Source: Gammaproteobacteria bacterium
Lineage (GTDB): Bacteria; Pseudomonadota; Gammaproteobacteria; SZUA-152
Direction of reading: 5' to 3'
Length of the DNA stretch: 64,000 nucleotides
Assembly (NCBI GenBank): GCA_032250735.1
Contig: JAVVEP010000016.1
Span: 1-64,000, forward strand
The notes below the pieces were generated by a model. The model was not told the origin of the DNA. It made no database searches and saw only the letters and a list, made by a program, of their open reading frames with translations. Position numbers and translations under genes: made by a program. Shown here in pieces: positions 54,472 to 63,534 of this stretch (position 1 is its first letter; the number at the start of each line of letters is the position of its first letter).

Positions 54472-54612
54472 CAGTTCCCGGTTTTACCCTTTGGGGTAAA
54501 GGCACGGAAGATAGCAGGGATGAGGAACGGATATTTGTCGACGGATCGACGCGGTCACGGATCGACCGGTATGGAGGTAAACGAAGGCGGCCCAGGATGG
54601 GCCGCCTTTGCT
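54472..54612 (+). ncRNA. Putative CsrA/RsmA-sequestering small RNA (CsrB/RsmZ-like)
   Basis: An about 141-nt transcript is predicted in the addB-addA gap, on the strand opposite to both genes. It contains eight GGA triplets (starting at 54506, 54518, 54524, 54529, 54543, 54559, 54573 and 54595). Three sit in hairpin loops: GTCGA-CGGA-TCGAC (54537-54550), CGGTC-ACGGATC-GACCG (54552-54568) and the terminator loop AGGAT. A 5' hairpin TTTACCC-TTTG-GGGTAAA (54483-54500) comes first. Multiple loop-presented GGA motifs and a size of 110-140 nt are the hallmarks of RsmY/RsmZ, which titrate CsrA/RsmA. No longer protein frame here has family features. The identification is inference from motif density and structure. 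Confidence 0.65.
54584..54611 (+). terminator. Rho-independent terminator of the putative small RNA
   Basis: AAGGCGGCCC-AGGAT-GGGCCGCCTT plus one more T: an eight-pair GC stem (GGCGGCCC 54586-54593 with GGGCCGCC 54599-54606). On the minus strand it reads as a similar hairpin 30 bases after the addB stop, so it may serve addB as well. The loop holds a GGA. Confidence 0.75.
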
Positions 54613-54640
54613 CGTTCTGGGCTGGTGAATTTCGGGTGGA

Positions 54641-57619
54641 CTATTCCTGCCAGGCCTGACGCCGGCACAGGCCGGACATCTGGCAGTAGGCGCAGGTCAC
54701 CTCATCCCCCCATGCCGGCATGGCCTCTCCCGTCTGGATCTGGTTTACCAGCAGATCTAGACGCTCCGCGATGTCGTCTTTCAGGCTCTCCAGGGTCTCT
54801 GTCTCCAGCGTGCCAACGGTCTTGACCGCGGTCTTCCGCGAGGCGGACGCCGGGCGGCCATTGGCCAGATCCTTGCGCTCGTCCAGGGCGAGGTATTCGA
54901 CTCGGGTGACGGTTTCGCTGCCGGTGCTTTCCGCCAGCAGGGCATAAAAGGGCAGTTGCACGGACTCACCGCTCAACACCTCGGCAGCGTCAGGAATGGC
55001 GCCGGTCTTGTAGTCGATAATGCCCACCACCCTGGCGCCGGTCTCGGCATCCACCCCGGCATCGATACGATCCAGACGGCCGCGCAGGGTCACCGTGCTG
55101 TTGGGGCGCGGCGTCGAGACCGTCAGCTCGGTGGATTTCACCTGCCAGTCCTGTTGTCGGGTGAACTGCCAGTCGATGTATTCGGGGATCATCAGCTGCC
55201 AGCGTTTCAGCCAGCCCCGGTGCAGGAAATTATCCTCCAGGTCGCGGGCAAACACGGCGACCGCGATGTCGTGCAGGCACTGTACGGCGGCGGACCTGTT
55301 GTTGTCTGATAGCGGGGAGGCAAAGGGCCCCGGCAGGCCGCTGACGTCATGATGAAAGGCCTGCAGGCAGAGGTGCACGCGTTCGCCGTAGTCGGCCTTG
55401 GCCAGCATCTCGCGGATCAGCTCCGGGGGCTCCAGCTTCAGGCAGCGCGCCGCAAAAAACTGATACGGACAATTGATCAACTGCTGATAGCCGCTGGCGG
55501 ACAGAAATTCCGGAAACAGCTCGGCGCCAATCCGGGCCGTGGGATGGGCGGCCATCGGCTGCGGCAGGGGGTCGGCGACACGGGTGACCTGCAGGTTGCC
55601 GTGATTGACGAGCTGGGTGAGCGGCTGATCAATCAGGTCATCGTCATAGGCCAGCTGATGAAAGGACTGCAGGCGCTGCAGCCAGGCGGAGGCCACCACC
55701 GCCTCGCCGTCCTGTTCCTGGCGATGGGTGAGCAGGATGCGATCGGCCGACTCCAGCAGGCAGCGAAACTGGTGAAACTTTTCACTCAGGCGTTGGCTGT
55801 GGCCGCTGAGTCCCAGCGCCTGCCGCACCCCGTCATTGAAAAAGGGCGAGCCGCCCACCGTGCCCGGCAGGTATTCGGCCTCGCAGCCGGCGATGATGAG
55901 CGCATCGAACCGACTGAGGACGCTTTGCCCCAGGCTCATGAGCTGCACCTGGCCGGTCTGCGCCGGCGGCTGGAAATTGAAGCGCTCCAGGGTACGTCCC
56001 AGCCAGGTGCGGAATTCCGACCAGCGCATCCGCAGATTGCTGCCCTGGGTCGCGGCCTGCATCTGTTGCAGCTCCTGCAGGATGCGTTGACCGGCGGCGT
56101 CGTCCGTGAACGATTGGCTGAGGCCCAGCCGCTCGAGGCTGGTGGCCAGCGCGGCCAGGAACTCGCCGGGTGGATGGGGGGTGTCGCCGGTGAGATCCAG
56201 CAGCGGGCTGGCCGCGGTCGCCAGCTCATCTAACAGTAAGTGTATGTCGTCGTAGTCGGCCGCCATGTCGGCGGGCAGGCGGTTCTGGCGATAGCGCAAA
56301 TGCTGCCGGTAGCGGTTGAGGTTGCGCGCGACATTTTCCTTCAGCACCACGCCCTGTTCAAACCGGTACACGCAGGACAGGCGCGCTTCGCGATCCTGCC
56401 CGGGCAGCAGATAGGGCGACTTGAGCAGGTCCAGCAGGGGCTGGTAGGCAAAGTCGTCCTCGAGGGTTTCCAGCCAGCGCTCCAGCGTGGCGGCGGCGCT
56501 GGTGGTGGATAAGGCCCAGCCCGCCGCATCCTGCAGGTTGATGCCGGAGCGTTCCAGCAGCGCGCGGGTGCGGCGGGCGAGTCGCCGGTTCTCGGTGACG
56601 ATGCCGATGTTGCGTTTGCCCTCATGCCACCAGAGTCGCACCTGCAGGTCGATGGCCTGGGCCTCCCGTTCCGCATTGCCGGCGGCGAAGATGGCGATCC
56701 TTTCCGCCACCGGGCTGTGGGGGAAATCCTGCGCACAGGCGCTGGCGCGTAGGCGCAGCGGGCTGGGGCTGTCGCTGTAGATGGAGTCGAGGCACTGGCC
56801 GTACGGATTGTCGGCGGCGGCGGGGATCGCCGCGGCACTGTCGAGGCGCTGCAGGAGATCCTGCATCCCGCGAGCGGGGTGATAGTCCGTGTCCGGCAGC
56901 GCCAGGGGGCTGGCCTGTAACAGGATCTCGGCCTGCTGCCGCGCCAGCAGGTGGCGCAACCAGTGGGCCTGTGCCGGCGAAACATCGCCCAGGCCGGCGA
57001 TATAAAAATGCGCCCTGGGGGAGAGCGAGGCCTGGCAGGCGGCGAGTTTTAGCAGCTGGTCGGTGTGCCGATCGATCACCCCGGCGGCGTGCATCTGCTG
57101 GTGCCAGGCCTGCCAGAGGGAGTGCACCAGCCGCGCCTCGCCGACCAGGCTGTCGTGATCGAGACGCTCCAGCCCGTAGGCGCCGGCCAGTTGTTCAACA
57201 AAGGGGTCGAGCGTTTCGGGCAGGCTGAGATGGGTCGCGCCCAGTTCATCAAACAATTCCAGCAGGCTGTCCGCCAGCGTCCAGGGATTGCCCTGACCGT
57301 AGAGCCAGGGGTGGCTGATCAGCGCCTCGACCAGCATCAGCTCCCGCTGATGTTCCGAGAGCACCGCCTGTTCAGTAATGGATTGCTGATTGACCCAGCG
57401 GGGCAGGGTGTCGATGGTCGGCCCCAGCAGGGCCGGAAACTGGTGGTCGGCGGCTATCTCCAGTAACACCTGCCGAAATCGCAGGCTGGCCTGTGGGGTG
57501 GGTAGCAGGACAATGACATCGGTGAGCTTGGGTAGGGTGTCGCGGTGGGTTTCGATCAGCTGTTGGGCAAGCCTGCGCAAAGGGTCCTCGCCATAGGGGA
57601 TGACCTGCAGGGCGCACAC
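54641..57619 (-). CDS. addB: AddB-type PD-(D/E)XK nuclease with Fe-S cluster
   Basis: A 992-residue protein with a degenerate helicase-like N-terminal part and a C-terminal nuclease. The nuclease core reads GIIDYKTGAIP. A cysteine in NCPYQFFAARCL plus the C-terminal CAYCQMSGLC (C-x2-C-x5-C) form the four-cysteine iron-sulfur staple known in AddB. It pairs with AddA downstream. GTG 57619 overlaps the last base of the fdxA stop, and the frame upstream of it only duplicates fdxA in another frame. No strong ribosome binding site, so translation is probably coupled to fdxA. Confidence 0.88.
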   Translation of the reverse strand: MCALQVIPYGEDPLRRLAQQLIETHRDTLPKLTDVIVLLPTPQASLRFRQVLLEIAADHQFPALLGPTIDTLPRWVNQQSITEQAVLSEHQRELMLVEALISHPWLYGQGNPWTLADSLLELFDELGATHLSLPETLDPFVEQLAGAYGLERLDHDSLVGEARLVHSLWQAWHQQMHAAGVIDRHTDQLLKLAACQASLSPRAHFYIAGLGDVSPAQAHWLRHLLARQQAEILLQASPLALPDTDYHPARGMQDLLQRLDSAAAIPAAADNPYGQCLDSIYSDSPSPLRLRASACAQDFPHSPVAERIAIFAAGNAEREAQAIDLQVRLWWHEGKRNIGIVTENRRLARRTRALLERSGINLQDAAGWALSTTSAAATLERWLETLEDDFAYQPLLDLLKSPYLLPGQDREARLSCVYRFEQGVVLKENVARNLNRYRQHLRYRQNRLPADMAADYDDIHLLLDELATAASPLLDLTGDTPHPPGEFLAALATSLERLGLSQSFTDDAAGQRILQELQQMQAATQGSNLRMRWSEFRTWLGRTLERFNFQPPAQTGQVQLMSLGQSVLSRFDALIIAGCEAEYLPGTVGGSPFFNDGVRQALGLSGHSQRLSEKFHQFRCLLESADRILLTHRQEQDGEAVVASAWLQRLQSFHQLAYDDDLIDQPLTQLVNHGNLQVTRVADPLPQPMAAHPTARIGAELFPEFLSASGYQQLINCPYQFFAARCLKLEPPELIREMLAKADYGERVHLCLQAFHHDVSGLPGPFASPLSDNNRSAAVQCLHDIAVAVFARDLEDNFLHRGWLKRWQLMIPEYIDWQFTRQQDWQVKSTELTVSTPRPNSTVTLRGRLDRIDAGVDAETGARVVGIIDYKTGAIPDAAEVLSGESVQLPFYALLAESTGSETVTRVEYLALDERKDLANGRPASASRKTAVKTVGTLETETLESLKDDIAERLDLLVNQIQTGEAMPAWGDEVTCAYCQMSGLCRRQAWQE

Positions 57620-57942
57620 TAACGGATCAGCTTGTCGAGCTTGTTCGGCACGCCTTCCCATTGCTTGGCGTCGGCGGGCGCCGGTTTGATTTCGGTGATG
57701 ACCGGCCACTGCTGGCTCAGTTCGGCGTTGAGGGCGATAAACTTCAACTGGTCCTCCGGCAGATCGTCTTCCGAATAGATCGCGTTGATCGGGCACTCGG
57801 GTTCGCAAAGGGTGCAATCGATGCACTCCTCGGGGTCGATGACCAGCATGTTCGGACCTTCGTGAAAGCAGTCGACCGGGCAGACCTCCACACAATCGGT
57901 GTACTTGCACAAGATGCATTCTTCGGTAACAACGTAAGTCAT
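57619..57942 (-). CDS. fdxA: Seven-iron ferredoxin FdxA
   Basis: A 107-residue ferredoxin of the Azotobacter FdI type. The first cluster region is [20 protein letters not shown] (3Fe-4S and 4Fe-4S ligands), followed by [16 protein letters not shown]. The C-terminal extension ([14 protein letters not shown]) is typical. AGGAGG stands 6 bases before ATG 57942. The mutS-fdxA neighbourhood is conserved in many gammaproteobacteria. Confidence 0.95.
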   Translation of the reverse strand: MTYVVTEECILCKYTDCVEVCPVDCFHEGPNMLVIDPEECIDCTLCEPECPINAIYSEDDLPEDQLKFIALNAELSQQWPVITEIKPAPADAKQWEGVPNKLDKLIR

Positions 57943-58184
57943 TGGTTCCTCCTGCGCCAAATTTTGCACAAGTCTAACAAGGAAAACGGCAATCAGCCAC
58001 GTAGCGAAAAACAATAATCTGTGCTTCTGACTGGCGCCAATCGGCCGCTAGCTGCTTGTGCAAAATGGGGTGTTGGTATTGGTGGTCAGTTAATGGGGTT
58101 GCTGTGCCGGGTGCACTTTGCAGTATGGCATAGTTCATGGGGTGGGCCGGTGGTTGAACTGTGGTTGACTCAGGGCCGGGCGCC

Positions 58185-60863
58185 TCACGCAGGCTTGTCG
58201 ATCAGCCTCTGCAATTCGTAAAGCGCGGCCAGGGCCTCGCGGGGGGCCAGGCCGTCGGGGTCGATCTTCCGCAGCGCATGCAGGGCCGGATGATCGTCGC
58301 TCGGCGCGGCGAACAGGGAAAACTGTTCGACCGCCGTGCCCCGGGGGGCATTGGCGGTCTGGCTTTCCAGTTGCAGCAGGTGTTGCTGGGCGCGTTTGAT
58401 CACCGAGCCCGGCACCCCGGCCAGCGCGGCTACCTGCAGACCATAACTTTGATTAGCAGGCCCCTCTTTTACCGCATGCATAAATACGATGCCGTCGCCG
58501 TGTTCCACCGCGTCCAGGTGGACATTGGCCACCTGGGTCAGGGTTTCCGGCAGGCACGTGAGTTCAAAGTAGTGGGTGGCAAACAGGGTGAAGGCCCGCA
58601 CGCTGCTGGCCAGCTCCTCGGCGCAGGCCCAGGCCAGCGACAGGCCATCGAAGGTGGAGGTGCCGCGGCCCACTTCATCCATCAATACCAGGCTGCGTTC
58701 ACTGGCATTGTGCAGGATGTTGGCGGTCTCGGTCATTTCCACCATAAAAGTGGATCGACCACCGGCCAGATCGTCGGAGGCGCCGATGCGGGTGAAGATG
58801 CGATCGAACGGCCCGATCACCGCGCGGCGGGCCGGCACGAAACTGCCGGCGTGGGCCAGCAGGGTGATGAGTGCGGTCTGGCGCATGTAGGTGGATTTAC
58901 CACCCATGTTGGGTCCGGTGATGATCAGCATGCGCCGCTGTTCATCAAACTGCACGTCATTGGGAATGAAGGGGTTATCCATCACCTGTTCCACCACCGG
59001 GTGGCGGCCACCTTCGATGTGCAGTCCGGGCGTGTCGACTAATTCTGGTTGGCACAGATCCAGTGTCTCTGCACGTTCGGCGAGATTGACCAGCGCATCC
59101 AGCTCCGCTATTGCACTGGCGCTGTCTTGCATTGCCGGCAGCACCTCGGCCAGTTGCGTGAACAGCGCCTCATAGAGCATCTTTTCGCGGGCCAGCGCAC
59201 GCTCCTTTGAGGACAGCGCCTTGTCCTCAAAGCCTTTGAGTTCGGGAGTGATGTAGCGCTCGGCGCCTTTCAGGGTCTGGCGACGAATATAGTCTTCCGG
59301 CGCCTTGGCCGACTGCGCCTTGCTGATCTCGATGTAATAGCCGTGCACCCGATTGTAGGCCACTTTGAGGGTGCTGATGCCGCTACGCTCACGTTCGCGA
59401 TGTTCCAGGTCTAACAAAAACTGTCCGGCGTTGTGCTTGATCGCACGCAGCTCGTCCAGCTCGCTGTCATAGCCGGGGGCGATGACCCCGCCGTCGCGAA
59501 TCAGCATCGGCGGCACCTCGACGATGGCGGCGCGAAGCAGGGCGTGTTGCTTAGGGTATTCGCCGATGCGTTGTCGCAGGGTCTCCAGCAGCCGGCAGTC
59601 CTGGCCGGCGATGATGTCGCCGAGCGCCTGGCGTAGCGCGGGCAGGCGTTCCAGGGTATCGCGCAGCTGGGAAAAATCCCGCGGTCGGGCGTTGCCAATG
59701 GCGATGCGCGCGAGGATGCGTTCCACATCGCCGACGGCGCGCAGGATGCTCTGCAGCGCCTCGTAGCGATGTCCGTCGAGCAGCACTGCAATGGCCTGAT
59801 GCCGCTGGCGCAGGGCCGGGTGGTCGGCCAGCGGGCGGTTGATCCAGCGCCGCAGCAGGCGACTGCCCATGGGCGTGACGGTGTGGTCCATCACCCAGGC
59901 GAGGGTGTGTTCACGGCCGCCGCCGAGATTGGTTTCCAGCTCCAGATTACGGCGGCTGGCGGCGTCCAGCACGATGCTGTCTTCGCGGCGCTCCACCTGC
60001 AGGCCGCGCAGGTGCGGCAGGGCGGTACGCTGGGTATCCTTGACGTATTGCAGCAGGCAGCCGGCGGCGCTCACCGCCAGATGCAGCTGCTCGCAGCCAA
60101 AGCCGGCCAGGTCATGGGTGCCGAACTGCTGGGTGAGCAACCGCCGCGCGGTCTGCGCTTCAAAATACCAGGGTGGCTGGCGACGCAGGCCGGGGCGCTG
60201 GGGATCAATACCGGCGGGCAGCGCCTCGTCATTGAGCATTTCGTCATTTAACAACAGCTCGGAGGGATTGAGTCGCTCCAGCTCGCCGACCAGCGCCTCT
60301 TCGCCGTCCACCTCCAGCACGCTAAAGCGGCCGCTGGTGACATCCAGCGCGGCGATGCCGAATCGTGCGCCCAGCGCCTGCACCGCCACCACCAGATTGT
60401 CGCGGCGCTCTTCCAGCAGGGCCTCGTCGGTGACCGTGCCGGGGGTGACGATGCGTGTTACCTTACGTTCCACGGGGCCCTTGGAGGTGGCCGGATCGCC
60501 GATCTGCTCGCAGATGGCGACCGACTCACCCTGGCGCACCAGCCTGGCCAGATAGCCATCGGCCGCATGGTAGGGGATGCCGCACATGGGGATAGGGTCG
60601 CCGCCGGATTTGCCGCGCGCGGTGAGGGTGATGTCCAGCAGCTTCGCCGCCTTGCGGGCGTCGTCGAAAAATAATTCGTAAAAATCACCCATGCGATAAA
60701 ACAGCAGGGTATGCGGAAATTCTGCCTTGATGCGCAGAAACTGCGTAATCATCGGGGTGTGCTGGCCATCGGCCTGGGGTGTCTTGGTGCCGGCCTGGGT
60801 GCCGGCTTGAGTACCGGCCTGGTGACTGGCGTGAGGGGTTACTTTGGGGGCGCTGGCTGGCAT
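58185..60863 (-). CDS. mutS: DNA mismatch repair protein MutS
   Basis: An 892-residue mismatch-recognition ATPase. The mismatch-contact motif [15 protein letters not shown] lies near residue 55 and the ATPase motifs are [33 protein letters not shown] and [11 protein letters not shown]. The N-terminal about 38 residues before [16 protein letters not shown] are extra compared with E. coli. They contain three QAGT repeats, encoded by a 12-bp tandem unit (60786-60833). ATG 60863 is used; a shorter start is possible but no ATG lies before the conserved MITQF. Confidence 0.97.
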   Translation of the reverse strand: MPASAPKVTPHASHQAGTQAGTQAGTKTPQADGQHTPMITQFLRIKAEFPHTLLFYRMGDFYELFFDDARKAAKLLDITLTARGKSGGDPIPMCGIPYHAADGYLARLVRQGESVAICEQIGDPATSKGPVERKVTRIVTPGTVTDEALLEERRDNLVVAVQALGARFGIAALDVTSGRFSVLEVDGEEALVGELERLNPSELLLNDEMLNDEALPAGIDPQRPGLRRQPPWYFEAQTARRLLTQQFGTHDLAGFGCEQLHLAVSAAGCLLQYVKDTQRTALPHLRGLQVERREDSIVLDAASRRNLELETNLGGGREHTLAWVMDHTVTPMGSRLLRRWINRPLADHPALRQRHQAIAVLLDGHRYEALQSILRAVGDVERILARIAIGNARPRDFSQLRDTLERLPALRQALGDIIAGQDCRLLETLRQRIGEYPKQHALLRAAIVEVPPMLIRDGGVIAPGYDSELDELRAIKHNAGQFLLDLEHRERERSGISTLKVAYNRVHGYYIEISKAQSAKAPEDYIRRQTLKGAERYITPELKGFEDKALSSKERALAREKMLYEALFTQLAEVLPAMQDSASAIAELDALVNLAERAETLDLCQPELVDTPGLHIEGGRHPVVEQVMDNPFIPNDVQFDEQRRMLIITGPNMGGKSTYMRQTALITLLAHAGSFVPARRAVIGPFDRIFTRIGASDDLAGGRSTFMVEMTETANILHNASERSLVLMDEVGRGTSTFDGLSLAWACAEELASSVRAFTLFATHYFELTCLPETLTQVANVHLDAVEHGDGIVFMHAVKEGPANQSYGLQVAALAGVPGSVIKRAQQHLLQLESQTANAPRGTAVEQFSLFAAPSDDHPALHALRKIDPDGLAPREALAALYELQRLIDKPA

Positions 60864-60930
60864 CGGCGAAGTTTAGCGAAATTGCGGGGCGGGCACTACC
60901 GCTGCCGGATCTACAAACGAGGGGGATATC

Positions 60931-62184
60931 GTGAACCACAGGTCATGGGGAAATACCGGCTCAGGCCCGTTGCGGGCTCTGCTCATCAGTATATTGTTGC
61001 TGTTGGCCGGCTGTGCGGGCGCGCCCAGTGTCACCGTTGACGCCGCCGAGGCGCAGCAGCAATTCAGCGGCAAGAGCGTCGCCCAGGCGCTGGAGGAGAC
61101 GGAGGCCGCCATGACCCGCGCCCGGCAGATGGAGCTGGCCTTCTATTCACCCGGCTTTTTTGCGCAGGCCAGCAAGGCGCTGGAAGAGGCGCGCTTCCTC
61201 GTCCTCGCCCCCAAGCAACCGGGCCCGGACGGGCAGGCGCCCGAGGCCGAGATCTTCGCCAAGCTGCTGTTGACCAACAAGGCCCTGGAGCAGGCGACGG
61301 CCATCAGGGCTGAGGTGCAGACACGGCTGCAGGATATCCTGAGCGTGCGCGATTCGCTGCTCGCCAAAGGCATTGACCGCTCTGCCGCGGCGGACTACAA
61401 CGACCTGATGAATGGGCTGTCCGATCTGTTCCGGCGTCTCGAAAAAAATGAACAGGACGGCTTCGCGCGCGCACAGGCCGTCACCCTGCGACAGTTTCAG
61501 CGCCTGGAATCGCAATCGGTCAAGGCCGTACAACTGGAAGAGGGAATTTCCATACTGCAAAAGGCCGAGGCCATTGGCGCAGGCGGTGCCGCACCCAGGA
61601 GCCACCAGAAAACCCGACAGGCCCTGAAGCAGGCCCAGGCCACGATCGAACGCGACCCCAATGACCAGGTCGCGATCCAGACCGCCGTAGAGCGGTTTGT
61701 GTTTGAGGCCCGGCATCTACTGCACGCCACCGAAGAGGTAAAGGAACTGCGCGTGCTCAATCACGCCGCCATGGAAAATATTCTGCTGGCCGCCGAGTCG
61801 CATCTGCTGGCGATCTCCGATGCCCTGCAGCAGCCGGACCTGCGTCAGCACAGTCTGCGCGACCAGACCGCCCTGATCACCTCCGCCGTCGAAAAACTCA
61901 TCGCCGCCAAGACCCCGGAAAAACAGACCCGTCCCCGCCCGGTGAATAAAAATGAACTGGAAGCGGCACAACTGCGCCTCGCGCAACTACAGGCACAGCT
62001 CAGCGAACTACAGACACAGAATGTCCAGCTCCAGCGTGCAGAAAAACCCCTGCAAAAACGCATCGATGCGCTGGAACGGGTGGTGATCAAATTGAATGCT
62101 GAGAGAGCGGCACTGGAGCTTGAACTGGCAAAGGCCACGCCTCCGGCAGAGGGTGTGGAGATTACTCCGATCGTACGGCCCTGA
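60931..62184 (+). CDS. Lipoprotein with long helical/coiled-coil body
   Basis: A 417-residue protein of unknown function, resembling helical DUF4398-like lipoproteins. The signal ends LLLLAGC (lipidated Cys about residue 28). The body is almost all alpha-helical and Ala/Gln/Glu-rich, with repeated patterns of KALEEARFLV and RQALKQAQATIE type, and a C-terminal coiled coil (AAQLRLAQLQAQLSELQTQN). A TPR-like or scaffold role in the envelope is possible. GAGGGGG precedes the GTG start. It is divergent from mutS by 67 bases. Confidence 0.75.
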   Translation: MNHRSWGNTGSGPLRALLISILLLLAGCAGAPSVTVDAAEAQQQFSGKSVAQALEETEAAMTRARQMELAFYSPGFFAQASKALEEARFLVLAPKQPGPDGQAPEAEIFAKLLLTNKALEQATAIRAEVQTRLQDILSVRDSLLAKGIDRSAAADYNDLMNGLSDLFRRLEKNEQDGFARAQAVTLRQFQRLESQSVKAVQLEEGISILQKAEAIGAGGAAPRSHQKTRQALKQAQATIERDPNDQVAIQTAVERFVFEARHLLHATEEVKELRVLNHAAMENILLAAESHLLAISDALQQPDLRQHSLRDQTALITSAVEKLIAAKTPEKQTRPRPVNKNELEAAQLRLAQLQAQLSELQTQNVQLQRAEKPLQKRIDALERVVIKLNAERAALELELAKATPPAEGVEITPIVRP

Positions 62185-62559
62185 TGCTCAGCACCGGCGT
62201 ATGACTGGGATACCTTGAACCTCCCCCCCCCCAGTTTAACGAACACTCCAAAAAGAGGACTGGACTTGCTGTTCCAGAACTGACCCTATCTGTTCCCTAA
62301 TATCATGTCCGGGGCCACATTTTTCGTCATTCAACCCATTTTTCGCATTGGAACAACGGGATCAGGGCTTGAGTACAGCGTGTGCGTGGCCAAATCCAGT
62401 GAGCTGTCGGAATATTTTACAGTGTCGCGAGGCGGCGGCCTGAGCCTATCTTATAAACCTAATAAAATCATTAAGGTAGAGTAAATGGCGTGGTTAATGC
62501 ATATTTGTTTCAATAAGAGCAACACGGGGGTGCTCAACTGTGTATTAAGGGGAAAAACC
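62185..62559. other. Intergenic region before the PEP-CTERM gene
   Basis: This 375-base gap holds a run of ten C (62223-62232) and AT-rich DNA before the PEP-CTERM gene. No TGGCAC-N5-TTGC sigma-54 site, often seen before PEP-CTERM genes, was found; no other gene is supported. Confidence 0.55.
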
Positions 62560-63417
62560 ATGAACAAAAGTGAAAGCAGGCCATTCAGTACCTTCGCCAA
62601 GGTGTCTGCGATGGCGTTATTCTTGGCCGGCGGCGCCGCGCAGGCCGCTCTGATAACAATTCCGGCCACGGCGTTGAACGATTCGCCGGGCGTCTACACA
62701 GCCGGCGGGTATTACACGGACACGTTGGGTCCGAACATCGTCACCACAGGTGGCGGCAGTTCGGCCAACGTCGGGCAGGCGGACGGCCGAAACGACGATG
62801 GCTTCATGGCCCTGGACCTGGGATTCAATGTCACCTTCTTCGGTAATACCTACAACAGCCTGTTCATTAACAACAACGGCAACGTCAGCTTCGGCGCGGG
62901 AATCTCCGCCTACATCCCGAGCGGCCCGACCGGCGCCGCCGCACCCATCATCTCGCCGTTCTTCGGTGACGTGGATACGCGCAATGCCGCGTCGGGCGTT
63001 GTTCACTACAACCTGAGCTCCGACCAGTTGATCGTCAGTTGGGACAACGTCGGCTGGTACAACTCACACGGCACTCCGACCAACAGCTTCCAACTCGTGC
63101 TGCGCAGCGACGGCTACGCCGTGCCTATCGGCGAGGGACTCATCGGCTTCTTTTACGAGACCATGGGGTGGGCTGGCACCGATACGAATACAGTCGCGGC
63201 GGCGGGCTTTGGTGACGGTGCAGGCAACGGCAACACGATCGAGGGTTCGTTGCTGGCCGGCCTGAACGGGGTTGTGCAGGACAAGTACCTCTGGTTCAAT
63301 GCCAACCTCGACGTTGTGCCGCCGACGAATGCCATCCCCGAGCCGGGATTGCTGCCCCTGATGGCCATCGGGCTGTTCGGTATTGGACTAGTCTCACGCA
63401 GGAAGCGCAACACTTAA
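62560..63417 (+). CDS. PEP-CTERM exported protein with nidogen-like domain
   Basis: A 285-residue exported protein. The signal peptide (MALFLAGGAAQAAL) is followed by a NIDO-like module (DDGFMALDLGFNVTFFG, INNNGNVSFG, ISPFFGDVDTR) and a C-terminal PEP-CTERM anchor: IPEPG, a hydrophobic helix (LLPLMAIGLFGIGLV) and SRRKRN. The PEP motif is recognised by exosortase for cleavage and surface display, usually with exopolysaccharide. AAGGGG precedes ATG 62560. The sorting enzyme is not in the window. Confidence 0.88.
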   Translation: MNKSESRPFSTFAKVSAMALFLAGGAAQAALITIPATALNDSPGVYTAGGYYTDTLGPNIVTTGGGSSANVGQADGRNDDGFMALDLGFNVTFFGNTYNSLFINNNGNVSFGAGISAYIPSGPTGAAAPIISPFFGDVDTRNAASGVVHYNLSSDQLIVSWDNVGWYNSHGTPTNSFQLVLRSDGYAVPIGEGLIGFFYETMGWAGTDTNTVAAAGFGDGAGNGNTIEGSLLAGLNGVVQDKYLWFNANLDVVPPTNAIPEPGLLPLMAIGLFGIGLVSRRKRNT

Positions 63418-63439
63418 ACTTTCGGCTTACGCATTACAG

Positions 63440-63464
63440 GGCGGCCTTCGGGTCGCCTTTTTTT
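63440..63464 (+). terminator. Rho-independent terminator after the PEP-CTERM gene
   Basis: GGCGGCC-TTCG-GGTCGCC with one G-T pair, then seven T, 22 bases after the stop. The TTCG loop stabilises the hairpin. Confidence 0.85.
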
Positions 63465-63534
63465 GTGGTGCGCAAAAGACCCGGGTCGGGTACAAAAGAA
63501 AAGTATTTTTCTTATTAGCAGCAATCTCGCTCGG

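Noticed and set aside
54472-54612. Cyclic di-GMP (GEMM) riboswitch as explanation of the structured RNA
   Set aside because: The conserved GEMM core segments were not found, and no gene follows on the plus strand for it to control; the GGA-loop pattern fits CsrB/RsmZ-like RNAs better.
54409-54825. Plus-strand frame of 138 codons across the addB-addA gap
   Set aside because: It runs through the predicted terminator hairpin and into addB, has no ribosome binding site and no recognisable protein features. The RNA reading explains the region better.
57620-57919. 100-codon N-terminal extension of AddB
   Set aside because: It is fdxA read in a different frame; the fdxA motifs and its ribosome binding site are unmistakable.
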